Positions 41,709 to 50,307 of a stretch of 64,000 bases of DNA are shown piece by piece. The notes beneath the pieces are model-generated. The model was not told the DNA's origin and made no database searches. It saw nothing but the letters and a program-made list of their open reading frames with translations. The stretch is from Spirochaetaceae bacterium. Lineage in GTDB: Bacteria > Spirochaetota > Spirochaetia > DSM-27196 > PWMO01. The stretch is taken from assembly GCA_007693945.1 (NCBI GenBank), contig RECP01000087.1:62001-126000 (forward strand), in the 5' to 3' direction. Position 1 is the first letter of the stretch. Every line of letters begins with the position of its first letter. The position numbers were made by a program, and so were the translations under genes.

Positions 41709-43229
41709 TTATTGCAACGCCTCTATCTCGACGGTAAGTCCGGCACCGTTGCGTGCGACTCTCAGTTCCAGAGTGTCGGAGGCCTCCGCGGCCGCCCGAT
41801 AGAAGTCACGCGCGCCGCCGATATCCGTTCCGTTGGCGTGCGTAACCACGTCGCCGGGGCGCAGTCCGGCCGCACCCGCGGGGCTCTGTCGCTGGACAGC
41901 CACCACCACGGCGCCGCTGACCGCGGCTGCCATGTCGGCGCGCTCACGGATGTCGTCATCGAGTGGAACCACGGTCATGCCCGGCCACAGATTGGTGTCC
42001 CGGGCGATCACCTCTTCCGCGGCACGTTCTTCCACGGTCACAGTCAGTGTCCTCTGTTGGCCGTCACGGATGACACGGAACTCGGTTTGTTCACCCGGTG
42101 CCAGACGTCCTACCGCACGCTGGAGGTCAACCGCGTTCTCGATGGAACTGCCGCCGATTCGGGTCACAAAGTCCCCGGGCCGAATCCCGTCGCGTGCAGC
42201 GGGGGAGTCGCGGTAGACATTGACTATGAGTGCTCCATTGTCATCGACGACCCCGAGGTCTTGCGCCAGTGTTGGAAGCGAGTCGGAAGAAGCCTCGGCG
42301 ATACTTACTCCCAGCCACCCATAGACGATACGTCCGCGCTCGATGAACTGGTCAATAGCGTCGACTGCCTGTCCCATTGGAATGGCGAACCCCAGCCCAA
42401 CGCTGCCACCGGTCCGGGATCCGACAATCCATGTATTGATACCAACGATTTCTCCTGCCATGTTGACCAGCGCTCCGCCGGAGTTGCCCGGATTGATGGC
42501 GGCATCGGTCTGAATGAAGTCGGTCAGCTCCGGCAGCCCGGCACCGGCCTGCCGCGGACGTCTTCCGGTTGCACTGACGATTCCCGAGGTTACCGTGGAC
42601 TCGAATCCAAAGGGGTTGCCAACCGCGAGCACCCAGTCCCCAACGCGCAAGGCGTCGCTATCTCCCAGCTGCGCGACAGGCACATCCTGGGCGGTGCTGA
42701 ACTGCAGCACCGCAAGATCCGTGCGCGGGTCGCCGCCAACCAGTTGCGCCTGGTAACGGCGTCCGTCATAGAGCCCAACTTCAATTTCCCGTGCGTCGCC
42801 GACGACGTGATTGTTGGTCAGCACGTAGACAGTGTCGGCGTTGCGACGAACGATCACACCGGATCCAAGACCCGGGCGTTCGAACTGCCTGCCTTGATCG
42901 TGCGGCGCCTGATTCCGCGGTCCGAAGAAGAAGTCAAACAGCGAGCGAGGGCTGCGCTGTTCAACGACCTCCACCACACTGACCTCCACCACCACCGGCA
43001 ATGCAGCCTCGGCGACTTCGGCAAATGAGCCGTCGGCGGCTTCCGGTAACGGCCGGGCGTGACCGGCCGGAGTCCGGTGGTCATCCCGCGTTTGAACTCG
43101 CGTGGGCTGAAGCGCGTGCTGCTCGGGTAACGGCCGGCGCAGAGCAAGCCCAAAGAAGAGTCCAATGACAAAGACGGCAAATACGCCTGCGAGCGTCAGA
43201 AACGCTCTCTTCCATGATCTGTTATTCAT
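41709..43229 (-). CDS. HtrA/DegP-family serine protease
   Basis: 506 residues. N-terminal signal anchor at about 9-30, a linker, a trypsin-like domain with the triad H141 (VLTNNHVVGDA), D171 (DPRTDLAVLQF) and S250 (INPGNSGGALVN), then two PDZ domains from about residue 300 and 410. It degrades or refolds damaged envelope proteins. ATG 43229 follows AGAGGGG. Monocistronic on the minus strand, divergent from the nitroreductase gene with a repeat element between them. Confidence 0.93.
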   Translation of the reverse strand: MNNRSWKRAFLTLAGVFAVFVIGLFFGLALRRPLPEQHALQPTRVQTRDDHRTPAGHARPLPEAADGSFAEVAEAALPVVVEVSVVEVVEQRSPRSLFDFFFGPRNQAPHDQGRQFERPGLGSGVIVRRNADTVYVLTNNHVVGDAREIEVGLYDGRRYQAQLVGGDPRTDLAVLQFSTAQDVPVAQLGDSDALRVGDWVLAVGNPFGFESTVTSGIVSATGRRPRQAGAGLPELTDFIQTDAAINPGNSGGALVNMAGEIVGINTWIVGSRTGGSVGLGFAIPMGQAVDAIDQFIERGRIVYGWLGVSIAEASSDSLPTLAQDLGVVDDNGALIVNVYRDSPAARDGIRPGDFVTRIGGSSIENAVDLQRAVGRLAPGEQTEFRVIRDGQQRTLTVTVEERAAEEVIARDTNLWPGMTVVPLDDDIRERADMAAAVSGAVVVAVQRQSPAGAAGLRPGDVVTHANGTDIGGARDFYRAAAEASDTLELRVARNGAGLTVEIEALQ

Positions 43230-43303
43230 AACTGTGCCCCTCTACCCTAAAGCGTACTAACGCGGCGATGCGGACGTCAAACGAGGTCACGCTTCACCAG
43301 CAA

Positions 43304-43413
43304 ATCGCATTCTGACCGCACGGCGTCGGTGGGCGTAGTGTGGCTGCGCGCCTGACTTCGTTGCTGCAGACAGACAACCCAGGGCGCCGTGCGCTACACG
43401 GTAAGGATACGAA
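43304..43413. mobile_element. MITE-like palindromic repeat element, short copy
   Basis: Reverse-oriented relative of the element at 23928-24116. One end ATCGCATTCTGACCG (43304-43318) matches that copy's terminus at 14 of 15 positions. The other end CGGTAAGGATACGAA (43399-43413) matches at 12 of 15. The 40-base core is at 43349-43388. It lacks the internal palindromic stretch of the long copy, giving about 110 bases. It lies in the divergent gap between the protease and nitroreductase genes. Confidence 0.7.
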
Positions 43414-43443
43414 CCACCGACGCTTCAGCGGTTTGCGTACAGC

Positions 43444-43472
43444 TTGCATCGGCCGCGACGTCACGATACAGT
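43444..43472 (+). promoter_or_regulatory. Promoter of the nitroreductase gene, leaderless geometry
   Basis: TTGCAT at 43444-43449, 17-base spacer, TACAGT at 43467-43472. ATG 43480 begins 8 bases after the -10. Confidence 0.5.
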
Positions 43473-43479
43473 GTTGAAT

Positions 43480-43992
43480 ATGACAGTCATGGAAGCGATC
43501 CAAAACCGACGGAGTGAGCGTAGTTTTCTGCACAAACCGGTAGAGCGAGACAAGCTTGAACGGATCCTGGAGGCCGCCCGTCTGGCGCCGTCGGCGCGCA
43601 ACCAGCAGGAATGGCGTATTCTGGTGGTAACCGATGCCGAGATCCGGCAAGCCCTGGCGGATGCCGCCGGGGGACAGCGATTTGTCGGTGACGCTCCGAT
43701 GGTCCTGGTCTGCTGCGCCGAGACCGATCATCGTATGATGCGCTGCGGCCTGAAGGCGTATCCCATCGACGTGGCAATTGCCATCGATCACATGACGCTC
43801 GCGGCGGTGGAGCTCGGCCTTGGAACCTGCTGGGTCGGCAGGTTTGACTCTGATGCAGTACGGCGGGCGTGTGGTATCCCGTCGGATATCGAGGTTGTGC
43901 AGTTGCTAACGCTGGGATATCCGGACGATCGAAGTCCGTCCGTCAAGAATCGCAAGCCGCTCGATGAGATTGTGCGTTTCGAGCGCTGGTAG
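43480..43992 (+). CDS. Nitroreductase-family flavoprotein
   Basis: 170 residues, FMN-dependent NAD(P)H oxidoreductase fold. N-terminal FMN-phosphate contact motif RRSERSFLHKPV, the RLAPSARNQQEW segment, AIAIDHMTLAAVELGLGTCW, and LGYPDDRSP near the end. Short form, like the enzymes reducing nitro compounds or quinones; substrate open. ATG 43480 matches the promoter position; ATG 43489 is an alternative three codons later. Stands alone. Confidence 0.87.
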   Translation: MTVMEAIQNRRSERSFLHKPVERDKLERILEAARLAPSARNQQEWRILVVTDAEIRQALADAAGGQRFVGDAPMVLVCCAETDHRMMRCGLKAYPIDVAIAIDHMTLAAVELGLGTCWVGRFDSDAVRRACGIPSDIEVVQLLTLGYPDDRSPSVKNRKPLDEIVRFERW

Positions 43993-44091
43993 GCATTCGG
44001 CCCGATTCAGGAACTCAGATTCAGTGAGTCGGCAGAACTCCTGTACACAGAGGTGTGACCGTGCAGCAGCGGCGGGTCACCGTACCACACG

Positions 44092-44120
44092 TTGCGTGCG
44101 CGCCGCACACGCGCTATAAT
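44092..44120 (+). promoter_or_regulatory. Strong promoter of the Cys-rich orphan gene
   Basis: TTGCGT at 44092-44097, 17-base spacer, perfect TATAAT at 44115-44120; leader about 14 bases with AAGGAG before GTG 44141. Confidence 0.65.
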
Positions 44121-44140
44121 CTGCAGTGCAAGGAGTGAAC

Positions 44141-44683
44141 GTGGAATTACGACACAAGAAGATTCCGCTGGAGTTCTTGCGCCGGCTTCCTGACGGCATC
44201 AAGATCGTCAAGCGGCACGGGCGGGAGTTCATGGTGGTCGAGGAGATCCTCGGCCCCGGCGGCGAGAGTCTGATGTCTGAGTCGGTTCACATTCACGGTG
44301 AGCCGTCGATACGACTGGGCGTGCGCATCGGCGAGCAGCAGGGGCTGATATTTGTCGACGCGTTCTGGGGTGGCCACGCTAAACTATACAGCTTTCTGCC
44401 CCGGACTGTTGCTGATGATGCCGAGGTCGACGCCTTTGTTCCCGAGACCGGAAGCTCGCTGATGGTCGACCGACGATGCGACGAGAAGGGCTGTTCGTGC
44501 GCGCGCGCGATTATGCTCACTCTGCCCGACAGGAAGAGCAGGGTCTACGTTTGCGGCCGCCTTGGTTGTCCGGGACATGCAATCGACATAGCGGATATGC
44601 CGGCTGATGTCTCCCGGACGATCAGCAGCATCAACTTCTTTGGTGCCGGTAACCGCGACGAGGACTGGTTCGAGGTCTTCTAG
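44141..44683 (+). CDS. Conserved-looking protein of unknown function with two Cys clusters
   Basis: 180 residues, soluble. The N-terminal 110 residues are mixed alpha/beta (HKKIPLEFLRRLPDGIKIVK, LGVRIGEQQGLIFVDAFWGG). The C-terminal third has two Cys clusters: RRCDEKGCSCAR and YVCGRLGCPGHA, five cysteines and a histidine that could bind zinc or an Fe-S cluster. I do not recognise a family. GTG 44141 is preferred because AAGGAG lies 5 bases upstream; GTGs at 44126 and 44135 have no ribosome site. It has a very strong promoter and is followed by the oad genes after 131 bases. Confidence 0.75.
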   Translation: MELRHKKIPLEFLRRLPDGIKIVKRHGREFMVVEEILGPGGESLMSESVHIHGEPSIRLGVRIGEQQGLIFVDAFWGGHAKLYSFLPRTVADDAEVDAFVPETGSSLMVDRRCDEKGCSCARAIMLTLPDRKSRVYVCGRLGCPGHAIDIADMPADVSRTISSINFFGAGNRDEDWFEVF

Positions 44684-44814
44684 TCTCGCGGCAGGTTTTT
44701 TGCTCTCAGGTCTCGCCTTTCTTGTTCGAAATGGGTATCATACGCTCGGCTACGCACTGCAGTCGCTTGCGTCGCATACCGCATCCGCAATTCTACTGTG
44801 GGAGTTTCACATCT

Positions 44815-45036
44815 ATGGCAGAAGGCGTTGTCCTCACCGTTATCGGAATGACAGTTGTATTTGCCTTCTTGATACTACTTGTCTGCGTAATGTATACAAT
44901 TTCGCTTGTCGCGCGCGTGCTGCCGTCGGTCGGACCCGGTGCCGGTCATACCACCGCGGCGGAGAGTGAAGTGGCGATTGCGATTGCGATCGCTCACGCC
45001 CACGCGCGTATGGACGAGATGGAGCAGGAACAGTGA
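44815..45036 (+). CDS. oadG: Oxaloacetate decarboxylase gamma subunit, OadG
   Basis: 73 residues. One membrane segment (VVLTVIGMTVVFAFLILLV) followed by a hydrophilic tail with His residues (AIAHAHARMDE), the usual OadG layout; the tail contacts OadA and binds zinc. ATG 44815 starts just before the membrane helix; GGGAG lies 11-15 bases upstream. Its TGA overlaps the GTG start of oadA. Short and weakly conserved, but the oadGAB order makes it certain. Confidence 0.88.
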   Translation: MAEGVVLTVIGMTVVFAFLILLVCVMYTISLVARVLPSVGPGAGHTTAAESEVAIAIAIAHAHARMDEMEQEQ

Positions 45037-46841
45037 AGAAGAAGATCGATCTCATGGTTACTGCGTTCCGTGACGGATTTCAGTCTGTCTTTGGAGCGCG
45101 CGTTGCTACAGCTGATTTTCTGCCCGCGGTTGAAGCCACGGTAGCCGCGGGACTTACCCATCTGGAGGTCGGTGGAGGGGCGAGGTTCCAGTCGCTCTAC
45201 TTCTACTGCAATGAGGACGCCTTTGAGATGATGGATTCCGTCCGTGCGTCAACCGGTCCGGATGCCAATCTGCAGACTCTGGCACGTGGCGTCAACGTAG
45301 TCGGGTTGGACTCTCAGCCGCGCGATATGATCAAACTGCATGCCGAACTATTCAAGAAGCACGGCATCACCACCATCCGCAACTTCGATGCGTTGAACGA
45401 CGTCAATAATCTCATATACAGTGGGCAGTGCATTCACGATGCGGGTCTCAAGCACGAAGTGGCGGTGACCCTCATGGCGCTTCCGCCGGGCATCGAAGGC
45501 GCTCACACGCCGGATTTCTACACGCGTACACTGCGTGACATTCTCGATGCGTCGATTCCTTTTGATTCGGTGGTGTACAAGGATGCCTCGGGTACTGCGA
45601 CGCCCCGCACCGTTCACGAGTCCATCAAACAGGCGCGCGCGCTGCTTGGTCCTGATGCGCGGATCGTGTTTCACACGCATGAGACCGCCGGAGTGAGCAT
45701 TCCGTGCTACCTCGCGGCGATCGAAGCCGGTGCCAATCAGGTCGACTGTTCACTGGCGCCGGTCTCGGGGGGGACGTCGCAACCGGACGTGATATCTTTA
45801 TGGCACGCGCTGCGCGGTAGCGAGTATGAATTGGGCGTGGACATCACAAAGGTTCGCGAAGCTGAGGAACTCTTCAAAGAGTGCATGCAGGACTACTTTG
45901 TGCCTCCCGAGGCCAGGGCGGTCGAGCCGCTGATCCCGTTTTCGCCCATGCCAGGGGGCGCGCTGACTACCAACACGCAGATGATGCGGGACAACAACAT
46001 ACTCGATCACTATGCCGAAGTTGCCGCCGCAATGGAGGAGGTCATCTCGCGCGGCGGTTACGCAACCTCGGTGACGCCTGTCAGTCAGTTCTACTTCCAG
46101 CAGGCGTTCAACAACGTCATGGCCGGCCCGTGGAAAAAGATCGCCGAGGGGTACGGGAAGATGGTGCTCGGCTATTTCGGCAAGACGCCGACCACCCCTG
46201 ATCCGGAGATCGTTGAGTTCGCGCGCGAGCAGCTTAAACTCGAGCCCACTACCGAGAACCCCGTGGATCTGAACGACAAAGATCCGGACAAGGGGCGCGA
46301 TGCAGCGGTCAGGGTACTGGAATCCGAAGGACTGCCAACTACCGATGAGAATGTTTTCATTGCCGCCACCTGTAAGGAGAAAGGAATAGCCTTCCTGAAG
46401 GGCGAGGCGCGGCTCATGATTCGCAAGAAGAAGCCGCGGCAGCCCGCGAAAAGCTCACGCAGCTATGAGGTAACCGTTGACGGTACTTCCTACAACGTCG
46501 AGATCGGTGACGGCACCACGCTGGTCAACGGCAAGTCGTACAGCGTTGACATTCAGGACGTAGAGAGCGGCGAGCGCAAATCATCGGCGGCACAGCCTCC
46601 GGAGGCGGCCGCCGGCGAGGGAGCTGCCGTTGAGGTCAAGGCGCCGCTGCCGGGTGCCGTACTGCGAGTTTCGGCCAGGGCGGGTGACAGAGTGACTCAC
46701 GGTGACACGCTGCTTGTGTTGGAGTCTATGAAGATGGAGACCGCGGTCACAGCGCCGGCGGATGGGAAGGTGGAAGAAGTCAGCGTCGCCGCCGGCGACC
46801 AGGTTTCGGCTGAGCAGAAGCTTGCCGTGATCCGGAGTTGA
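45033..46841 (+). CDS. oadA: Oxaloacetate decarboxylase alpha subunit with biotin carrier domain, OadA
   Basis: 602 residues. Carboxyltransferase domain (residues 1-470): [14 protein letters not shown], the metal/Lys site [31 protein letters not shown]. The C-terminal biotinyl domain ends in [14 protein letters not shown] with K567 as biotinylation site. It transfers CO2 from oxaloacetate to biotin, which OadB decarboxylates with Na+ export. Pro/Ala-type linker is replaced by a short charged segment. GTG 45033 overlaps oadG. Confidence 0.95.
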   Translation: MKKKIDLMVTAFRDGFQSVFGARVATADFLPAVEATVAAGLTHLEVGGGARFQSLYFYCNEDAFEMMDSVRASTGPDANLQTLARGVNVVGLDSQPRDMIKLHAELFKKHGITTIRNFDALNDVNNLIYSGQCIHDAGLKHEVAVTLMALPPGIEGAHTPDFYTRTLRDILDASIPFDSVVYKDASGTATPRTVHESIKQARALLGPDARIVFHTHETAGVSIPCYLAAIEAGANQVDCSLAPVSGGTSQPDVISLWHALRGSEYELGVDITKVREAEELFKECMQDYFVPPEARAVEPLIPFSPMPGGALTTNTQMMRDNNILDHYAEVAAAMEEVISRGGYATSVTPVSQFYFQQAFNNVMAGPWKKIAEGYGKMVLGYFGKTPTTPDPEIVEFAREQLKLEPTTENPVDLNDKDPDKGRDAAVRVLESEGLPTTDENVFIAATCKEKGIAFLKGEARLMIRKKKPRQPAKSSRSYEVTVDGTSYNVEIGDGTTLVNGKSYSVDIQDVESGERKSSAAQPPEAAAGEGAAVEVKAPLPGAVLRVSARAGDRVTHGDTLLVLESMKMETAVTAPADGKVEEVSVAAGDQVSAEQKLAVIRS

Positions 46842-46846
46842 CGCAG

Positions 46847-48064
46847 ATGGATATTATCGGAGCGTTGCACGATATCTGGCTGACGACCGGGATAGTCAAC
46901 TTGTCCGGCGGTCAGGTCATGATGATTCTGGTCTCGCTGGTGCTGATATACCTGGGAGTTGCACGGGAGTTTGAACCGCTGCTGCTGGTGCCGATTGGCT
47001 TTGGCGGCATCCTGGCCAACGTTCCACTGGCCGGAATTGCGGAGGTAACCGCGCTGACGGTTTCGGCCGTCAATCCGGAAACCGGTGAAGCAGTTCAGCA
47101 CGTGATACAGGCCGCTGACGGGTTCATCGGCCAGATCTACGGCTTCGGCATCGAGACCGGATTGTTCCCTCTGCTGATCTTCATCGGCGTAGGGGCATTG
47201 ACCGACTTTGGACCGCTGCTGGCAAATCCCAAGACAGCGCTACTGGGTGCGGCTGCCCAATTCGGCATTTTTGCTACCGTACTGGGAGCAATGGCGCTCA
47301 GTACGTACGCAGGTTTTGATTTCTCGCTCTCTGATGCGGCTGCGATCGGGATTATCGGCGGGGCTGACGGTCCAACGGCGATCTTTCTGGCCGGGCAGAT
47401 GGCACCACAGCTGCTGGGTGCAATTGCCGTTGCCGCGTACTCCTACATGGCGCTGGTACCTATCATTCAACCGCCGATAATGAATCTTCTGACCAGCAAG
47501 CGCGAGCGCGGCATTGTCATGAAGCAGCTGCGCCCGGTGAGCAAGTTCGAAAAGGTGGTGTTTCCGCTGAGCGTGCTGGGAATTACGCTTCTGTTTCTGC
47601 CGACCGCTGCGCCGTTGATCGGTGCCTTGATGTTCGGTAACCTGATTCGCGAATCAGGCGTTACTGATCGCATTGCCAAGGCTGCACAGAACGAGCTCAT
47701 TAACGTTGTCACGATCTTTCTCGGTCTCTCCGTGGGATCCAAACTGGCGGCTGATTTGTTCCTGCGCGTTGAGACCCTCGGTATCGTTGTGCTCGGGCTC
47801 GGCGCGTTCGCAATCGGCACCGCGACTGGAGTGCTGTTGGCCAAGCTGATGAACCTTTTGACCAGGGAACCCATCAACCCGCTGATTGGTGCTGCCGGTG
47901 TGTCCGCGGTGCCCATGGCGGCTCGCGTGGCTAACAGGGTAGGATTGTACAATAACCCAGGCAACCACCTGCTGATGCACGCGATGGGCCCCAACGTAGC
48001 CGGAGTCATAGGGTCGGCAGTGGCAGCCGGTGTGCTGATGGCGGTCATTGGGGTTGGACTGTGA
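46847..48064 (+). CDS. oadB: Na+-pumping oxaloacetate decarboxylase beta subunit, OadB
   Basis: 405 residues, nine or so membrane segments. Signature [17 protein letters not shown] with the Na+-binding Asp, and [19 protein letters not shown] with [17 protein letters not shown] near the end. It couples decarboxylation of carboxybiotin to export of Na+. ATG 46847 is favoured (GGAG 10 bases upstream); a TTG at 46838 overlapping the oadA stop is an alternative. A hairpin (48096-48123) follows the gene. Confidence 0.95.
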   Translation: MDIIGALHDIWLTTGIVNLSGGQVMMILVSLVLIYLGVAREFEPLLLVPIGFGGILANVPLAGIAEVTALTVSAVNPETGEAVQHVIQAADGFIGQIYGFGIETGLFPLLIFIGVGALTDFGPLLANPKTALLGAAAQFGIFATVLGAMALSTYAGFDFSLSDAAAIGIIGGADGPTAIFLAGQMAPQLLGAIAVAAYSYMALVPIIQPPIMNLLTSKRERGIVMKQLRPVSKFEKVVFPLSVLGITLLFLPTAAPLIGALMFGNLIRESGVTDRIAKAAQNELINVVTIFLGLSVGSKLAADLFLRVETLGIVVLGLGAFAIGTATGVLLAKLMNLLTREPINPLIGAAGVSAVPMAARVANRVGLYNNPGNHLLMHAMGPNVAGVIGSAVAAGVLMAVIGVGL

Positions 48065-48095
48065 TTGTGCCGTTCATCGCTGATCCACGTGCCGC

Positions 48096-48123
48096 GCATC
48101 CGGCAGGTTGACACGCCGGATGC
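48096..48123 (+). terminator. Hairpin after oadB (terminator-like, no T-run)
   Basis: Perfect 9-base arms GCATCCGGC (48096-48104) and GCCGGATGC (48115-48123) with a 10-base loop, 32 bases after the oadB stop. Lacking a T-run, it may depend on Rho or simply protect the 3' end. Confidence 0.45.
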
Positions 48124-48146
48124 ATCAGAAGACCAGGCAGTGGACG

Positions 48147-48175
48147 TTGCTATTTGGGTTTCAAACGAGTAAATT
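48147..48175 (+). promoter_or_regulatory. Promoter of the marR gene, leaderless geometry
   Basis: TTGCTA at 48147-48152, 17-base spacer, TAAATT at 48170-48175. The GTG start at 48182 is exactly the expected transcription start. Confidence 0.55.
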
Positions 48176-48181
48176 AGAGTA

Positions 48182-48649
48182 GTGGCCACGACGACAACAA
48201 TTGACAAAAAGAACATCGACAAGCTCTTTGATCAGTTGCCGCTTGTTCCGCAGGTGTGCCCGGCCTCCAATCTCGGCAAAGCGTACAAGATTGTGTCACG
48301 CATTTTTGAGGAAGAGTTCAGAGGATTCAGCGTTACCACGGTACAGTTCTCGATACTCGTGCATATCCAGATTCTGGAACGGCCCGGGTGCACTGAACTC
48401 GCCGAGCATCTGGGATCGGATCCCAGTACAATCTCGCGCATAATCGATACGCTGGAGCACAAGAAGCTGGTCAACAGCCGGTGCGGGGCGGATCGCAGGA
48501 CACGGATGTATTGTCTTACCGACGCGGGGCGCGCGGCAATCAAAGAGGGGCTGGCGGGCTGGCAACGGGCAAACGCGCGGGTGCTGGAAAGAATAGGCGA
48601 CGATCGCTGGCAGGATGCCCTTGCCCTGCTGCGGCTGCTGCAGCAGTAG
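48182..48649 (+). CDS. MarR-family transcriptional regulator
   Basis: 155 residues, winged helix-turn-helix. The recognition region is LAEHLGSDPSTISRIIDTLEHKKLV with the beta-wing RCGADRRTRMYCLTDAGRA; helices on both sides form the dimer interface. Ligands are usually small phenolic or carboxylic molecules, or it responds to oxidation through Cys. GTG 48182, no ribosome site, so probably a leaderless mRNA. It follows the oad genes and precedes a lipoprotein gene; target unknown. Confidence 0.9.
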   Translation: MATTTTIDKKNIDKLFDQLPLVPQVCPASNLGKAYKIVSRIFEEEFRGFSVTTVQFSILVHIQILERPGCTELAEHLGSDPSTISRIIDTLEHKKLVNSRCGADRRTRMYCLTDAGRAAIKEGLAGWQRANARVLERIGDDRWQDALALLRLLQQ

Positions 48650-48723
48650 TCGCGCCAGACCGGGATCGGTCTTCGGGAATCGGTCTTCGGGAATCGGCGC
48701 GGTCGAGACGCATCCCGGTGGAA

Positions 48724-48752
48724 TAGACAGCCGTTAAGCTTATCGATATACT
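48724..48752 (+). promoter_or_regulatory. Promoter of the lipoprotein gene, leaderless geometry
   Basis: TAGACA at 48724-48729, 17-base spacer, TATACT at 48747-48752, 8 bases before ATG 48761. Confidence 0.55.
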
Positions 48753-48760
48753 CGGAAAGC

Positions 48761-49573
48761 ATGAACGGTCGCGCAACGCTTGATGAAGACTACAGTATCG
48801 GAAGCAAACTCAGGTTAGTTCTGGCTGCTGCTCTCGCCGCCATCGTGCTGGTGGGATGTCTGCAGGTAGAAACCACCATTCGCATTCGGCCGGACAACAG
48901 CGGAGAGGTGGTCGAACGGTTCCTCATGAACCACGACGTCGTGGAAATGCTGGCGGGCATGGCTCTCATGAGCGGCGAGCAGGACTTCAGCCTGATCAAC
49001 GAGGATGACCTGCGGTCCCGCGCTGCGCTGATGGGCCCGGGGGTCAGCTTTGTGGGGGTCGAAGCGCTCACCCAATCGTGGGGCGAAGGCTACATCGCCC
49101 GCTACCGCTTCGACGACGTCAACACGTTGCGCGTCAACCAGAACCCGGGTGACAGCGTTCCGCTGGAAAGTGAAGAGCCGAGCGTGCGCGAGTACCTGAC
49201 ATTCGCTATGCGGGCAGGGAACCCTGCCACGCTCGAGATTCGCTTGCCACAGCCGGGCGATGTGGAGACCGCGGCTGATGAGCCGCCGAGCGAGCAGGAG
49301 CTTGAGGCGGCTACCCAGTTCTATCGCGACATGCGTATTGCCGTACGCGTCGAAGTTCTCGGCACGCTGGTTGATACCGATGCACAACACCGCAGTGGCA
49401 ACACCGTCACGCTGCTCGACCTGGATTTCAACGCGATCCTTGATAATCCCGCGCTGCGGCGCGCCGTGTTGAGTAATCAGGCCTCGAGTCTTGCCGAGGT
49501 GCAGCGGATTGCTCGGGACGCCGAAGGATTCGACGTTGAACCCAAGGATCACGTGATGATCAGGCTCCGCTGA
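48761..49573 (+). CDS. Lipoprotein of unknown function
   Basis: 270 residues. A lipobox IVLVGC follows an N-terminal hydrophobic stretch (LVLAAALAAIVLVG), so Cys33 would be lipidated. The mature part starts with VETTIRIRPDNSGEV, recalling the LppM-like family whose members begin with a similar beta strand, then GYIARYRFDDVNTL and a helical C-terminus. Pathway unknown. ATG 48761 is fixed by the promoter. About 110 bases separate it from the marR gene, and it has its own promoter. Confidence 0.78.
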   Translation: MNGRATLDEDYSIGSKLRLVLAAALAAIVLVGCLQVETTIRIRPDNSGEVVERFLMNHDVVEMLAGMALMSGEQDFSLINEDDLRSRAALMGPGVSFVGVEALTQSWGEGYIARYRFDDVNTLRVNQNPGDSVPLESEEPSVREYLTFAMRAGNPATLEIRLPQPGDVETAADEPPSEQELEAATQFYRDMRIAVRVEVLGTLVDTDAQHRSGNTVTLLDLDFNAILDNPALRRAVLSNQASSLAEVQRIARDAEGFDVEPKDHVMIRLR

Positions 49574-49774
49574 TACGCGGCAGCGGGGCACCGCGCTAAA
49601 GGCAATTGCAGGGAAGCTGCCGCGGAGGCAGACCGCTGCGGACTCAGCACGCTGCGGCTTCACATGACCTTCAGTCGCGGACGGAATGATGCGTCTGATA
49701 CCCGCTAGTGCAGGCCTGTCTTGCCTGCTGCTTGAGCTTTCACCAAGCTTTGTGCCGGTTTACAGCCTATGCAG

Positions 49775-49780
49775 TATAAT
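49775..49780 (+). promoter_or_regulatory. Perfect -10 box just before the YuiD-like gene
   Basis: TATAAT ends 10 bases before GTG 49790, no good ribosome site. A -35 is not obvious at 17 bases (TTGTGC at 49750-49755 is 19 away), so this promoter is less certain. The preceding 216-base gap (49574-49789) holds nothing else I can identify. Confidence 0.35.
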
Positions 49781-49789
49781 GGCGGCATC

Positions 49790-50215
49790 GTGAATCACGT
49801 GCCGATCGCTTTTGTTGTTGCGCTGGCGACACAGATGGCGTGCCAACTGTTCAAACTGGTCTACTACTCAATCAAGGACGGACGTTTCTCGCCGCGCTAC
49901 TTTGTGTCCGCAGGCGGCTTTCCCAGCGCGCATTCCGCTTTTGTGACGGCGTTGACCGTCTCGATTGGCCTGCGCAGCGGGCCAGGTACCGACGCATTTG
50001 CCGTTGCTCTGGTGCTTTCGCTGATCGTGATCTACGATGCCTACCGGCTGCGTGGCTTCGTTGAGGCGCTGGCGCGTCGGGTGAACCACCTGGCACGTGC
50101 GGTACATGGGAACCAGGAGCCGTTGCCCGAAATGATTGGTCACTCGCTGCCGGAAATCGTCACCGGGATTGTTGTTGGTGCACTACTGGCCGGCGTAGCG
50201 GCACTGGTATGGTAA
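49790..50215 (+). CDS. Divergent PAP2-family membrane protein (YuiD/DUF212)
   Basis: 141 residues, four membrane segments. Motif AGGFPSAHSAFVTALTVSIG holds the conserved GGFPSAHS of the family, related to PAP2 phosphatases; GHSLPEIVTGIVVGALLA near the end completes it. Members are uncharacterised small membrane enzymes, maybe lipid phosphatases. GTG 49790 is favoured over an in-frame ATG at 49769 because the -10 box lies between them. Stands alone. Confidence 0.85.
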   Translation: MNHVPIAFVVALATQMACQLFKLVYYSIKDGRFSPRYFVSAGGFPSAHSAFVTALTVSIGLRSGPGTDAFAVALVLSLIVIYDAYRLRGFVEALARRVNHLARAVHGNQEPLPEMIGHSLPEIVTGIVVGALLAGVAALVW

Positions 50216-50270
50216 GGTATTCCTTTTGTAGTTTTGCTACTCGTTTTTGGTGCTTTTCGCCCCGAATTGA

Positions 50271-50300
50271 TTGACCTCCGGGTATATTATGTAGTAAAGT
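50271..50300 (+). promoter_or_regulatory. Possible promoter of the kinase remnant
   Basis: TTGACC at 50271-50276, 18-base spacer, TAAAGT at 50295-50300, 8 bases before ATG 50308. TATATTAT at 50283-50290 is an alternative -10. Confidence 0.35.
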
Positions 50301-50307
50301 AACAAAG

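Noticed and set aside
41415-43028. 537-codon plus-strand open frame
   Set aside because: Antisense of the HtrA protease and part of the asparaginase gene; composition is that of a shadow frame.
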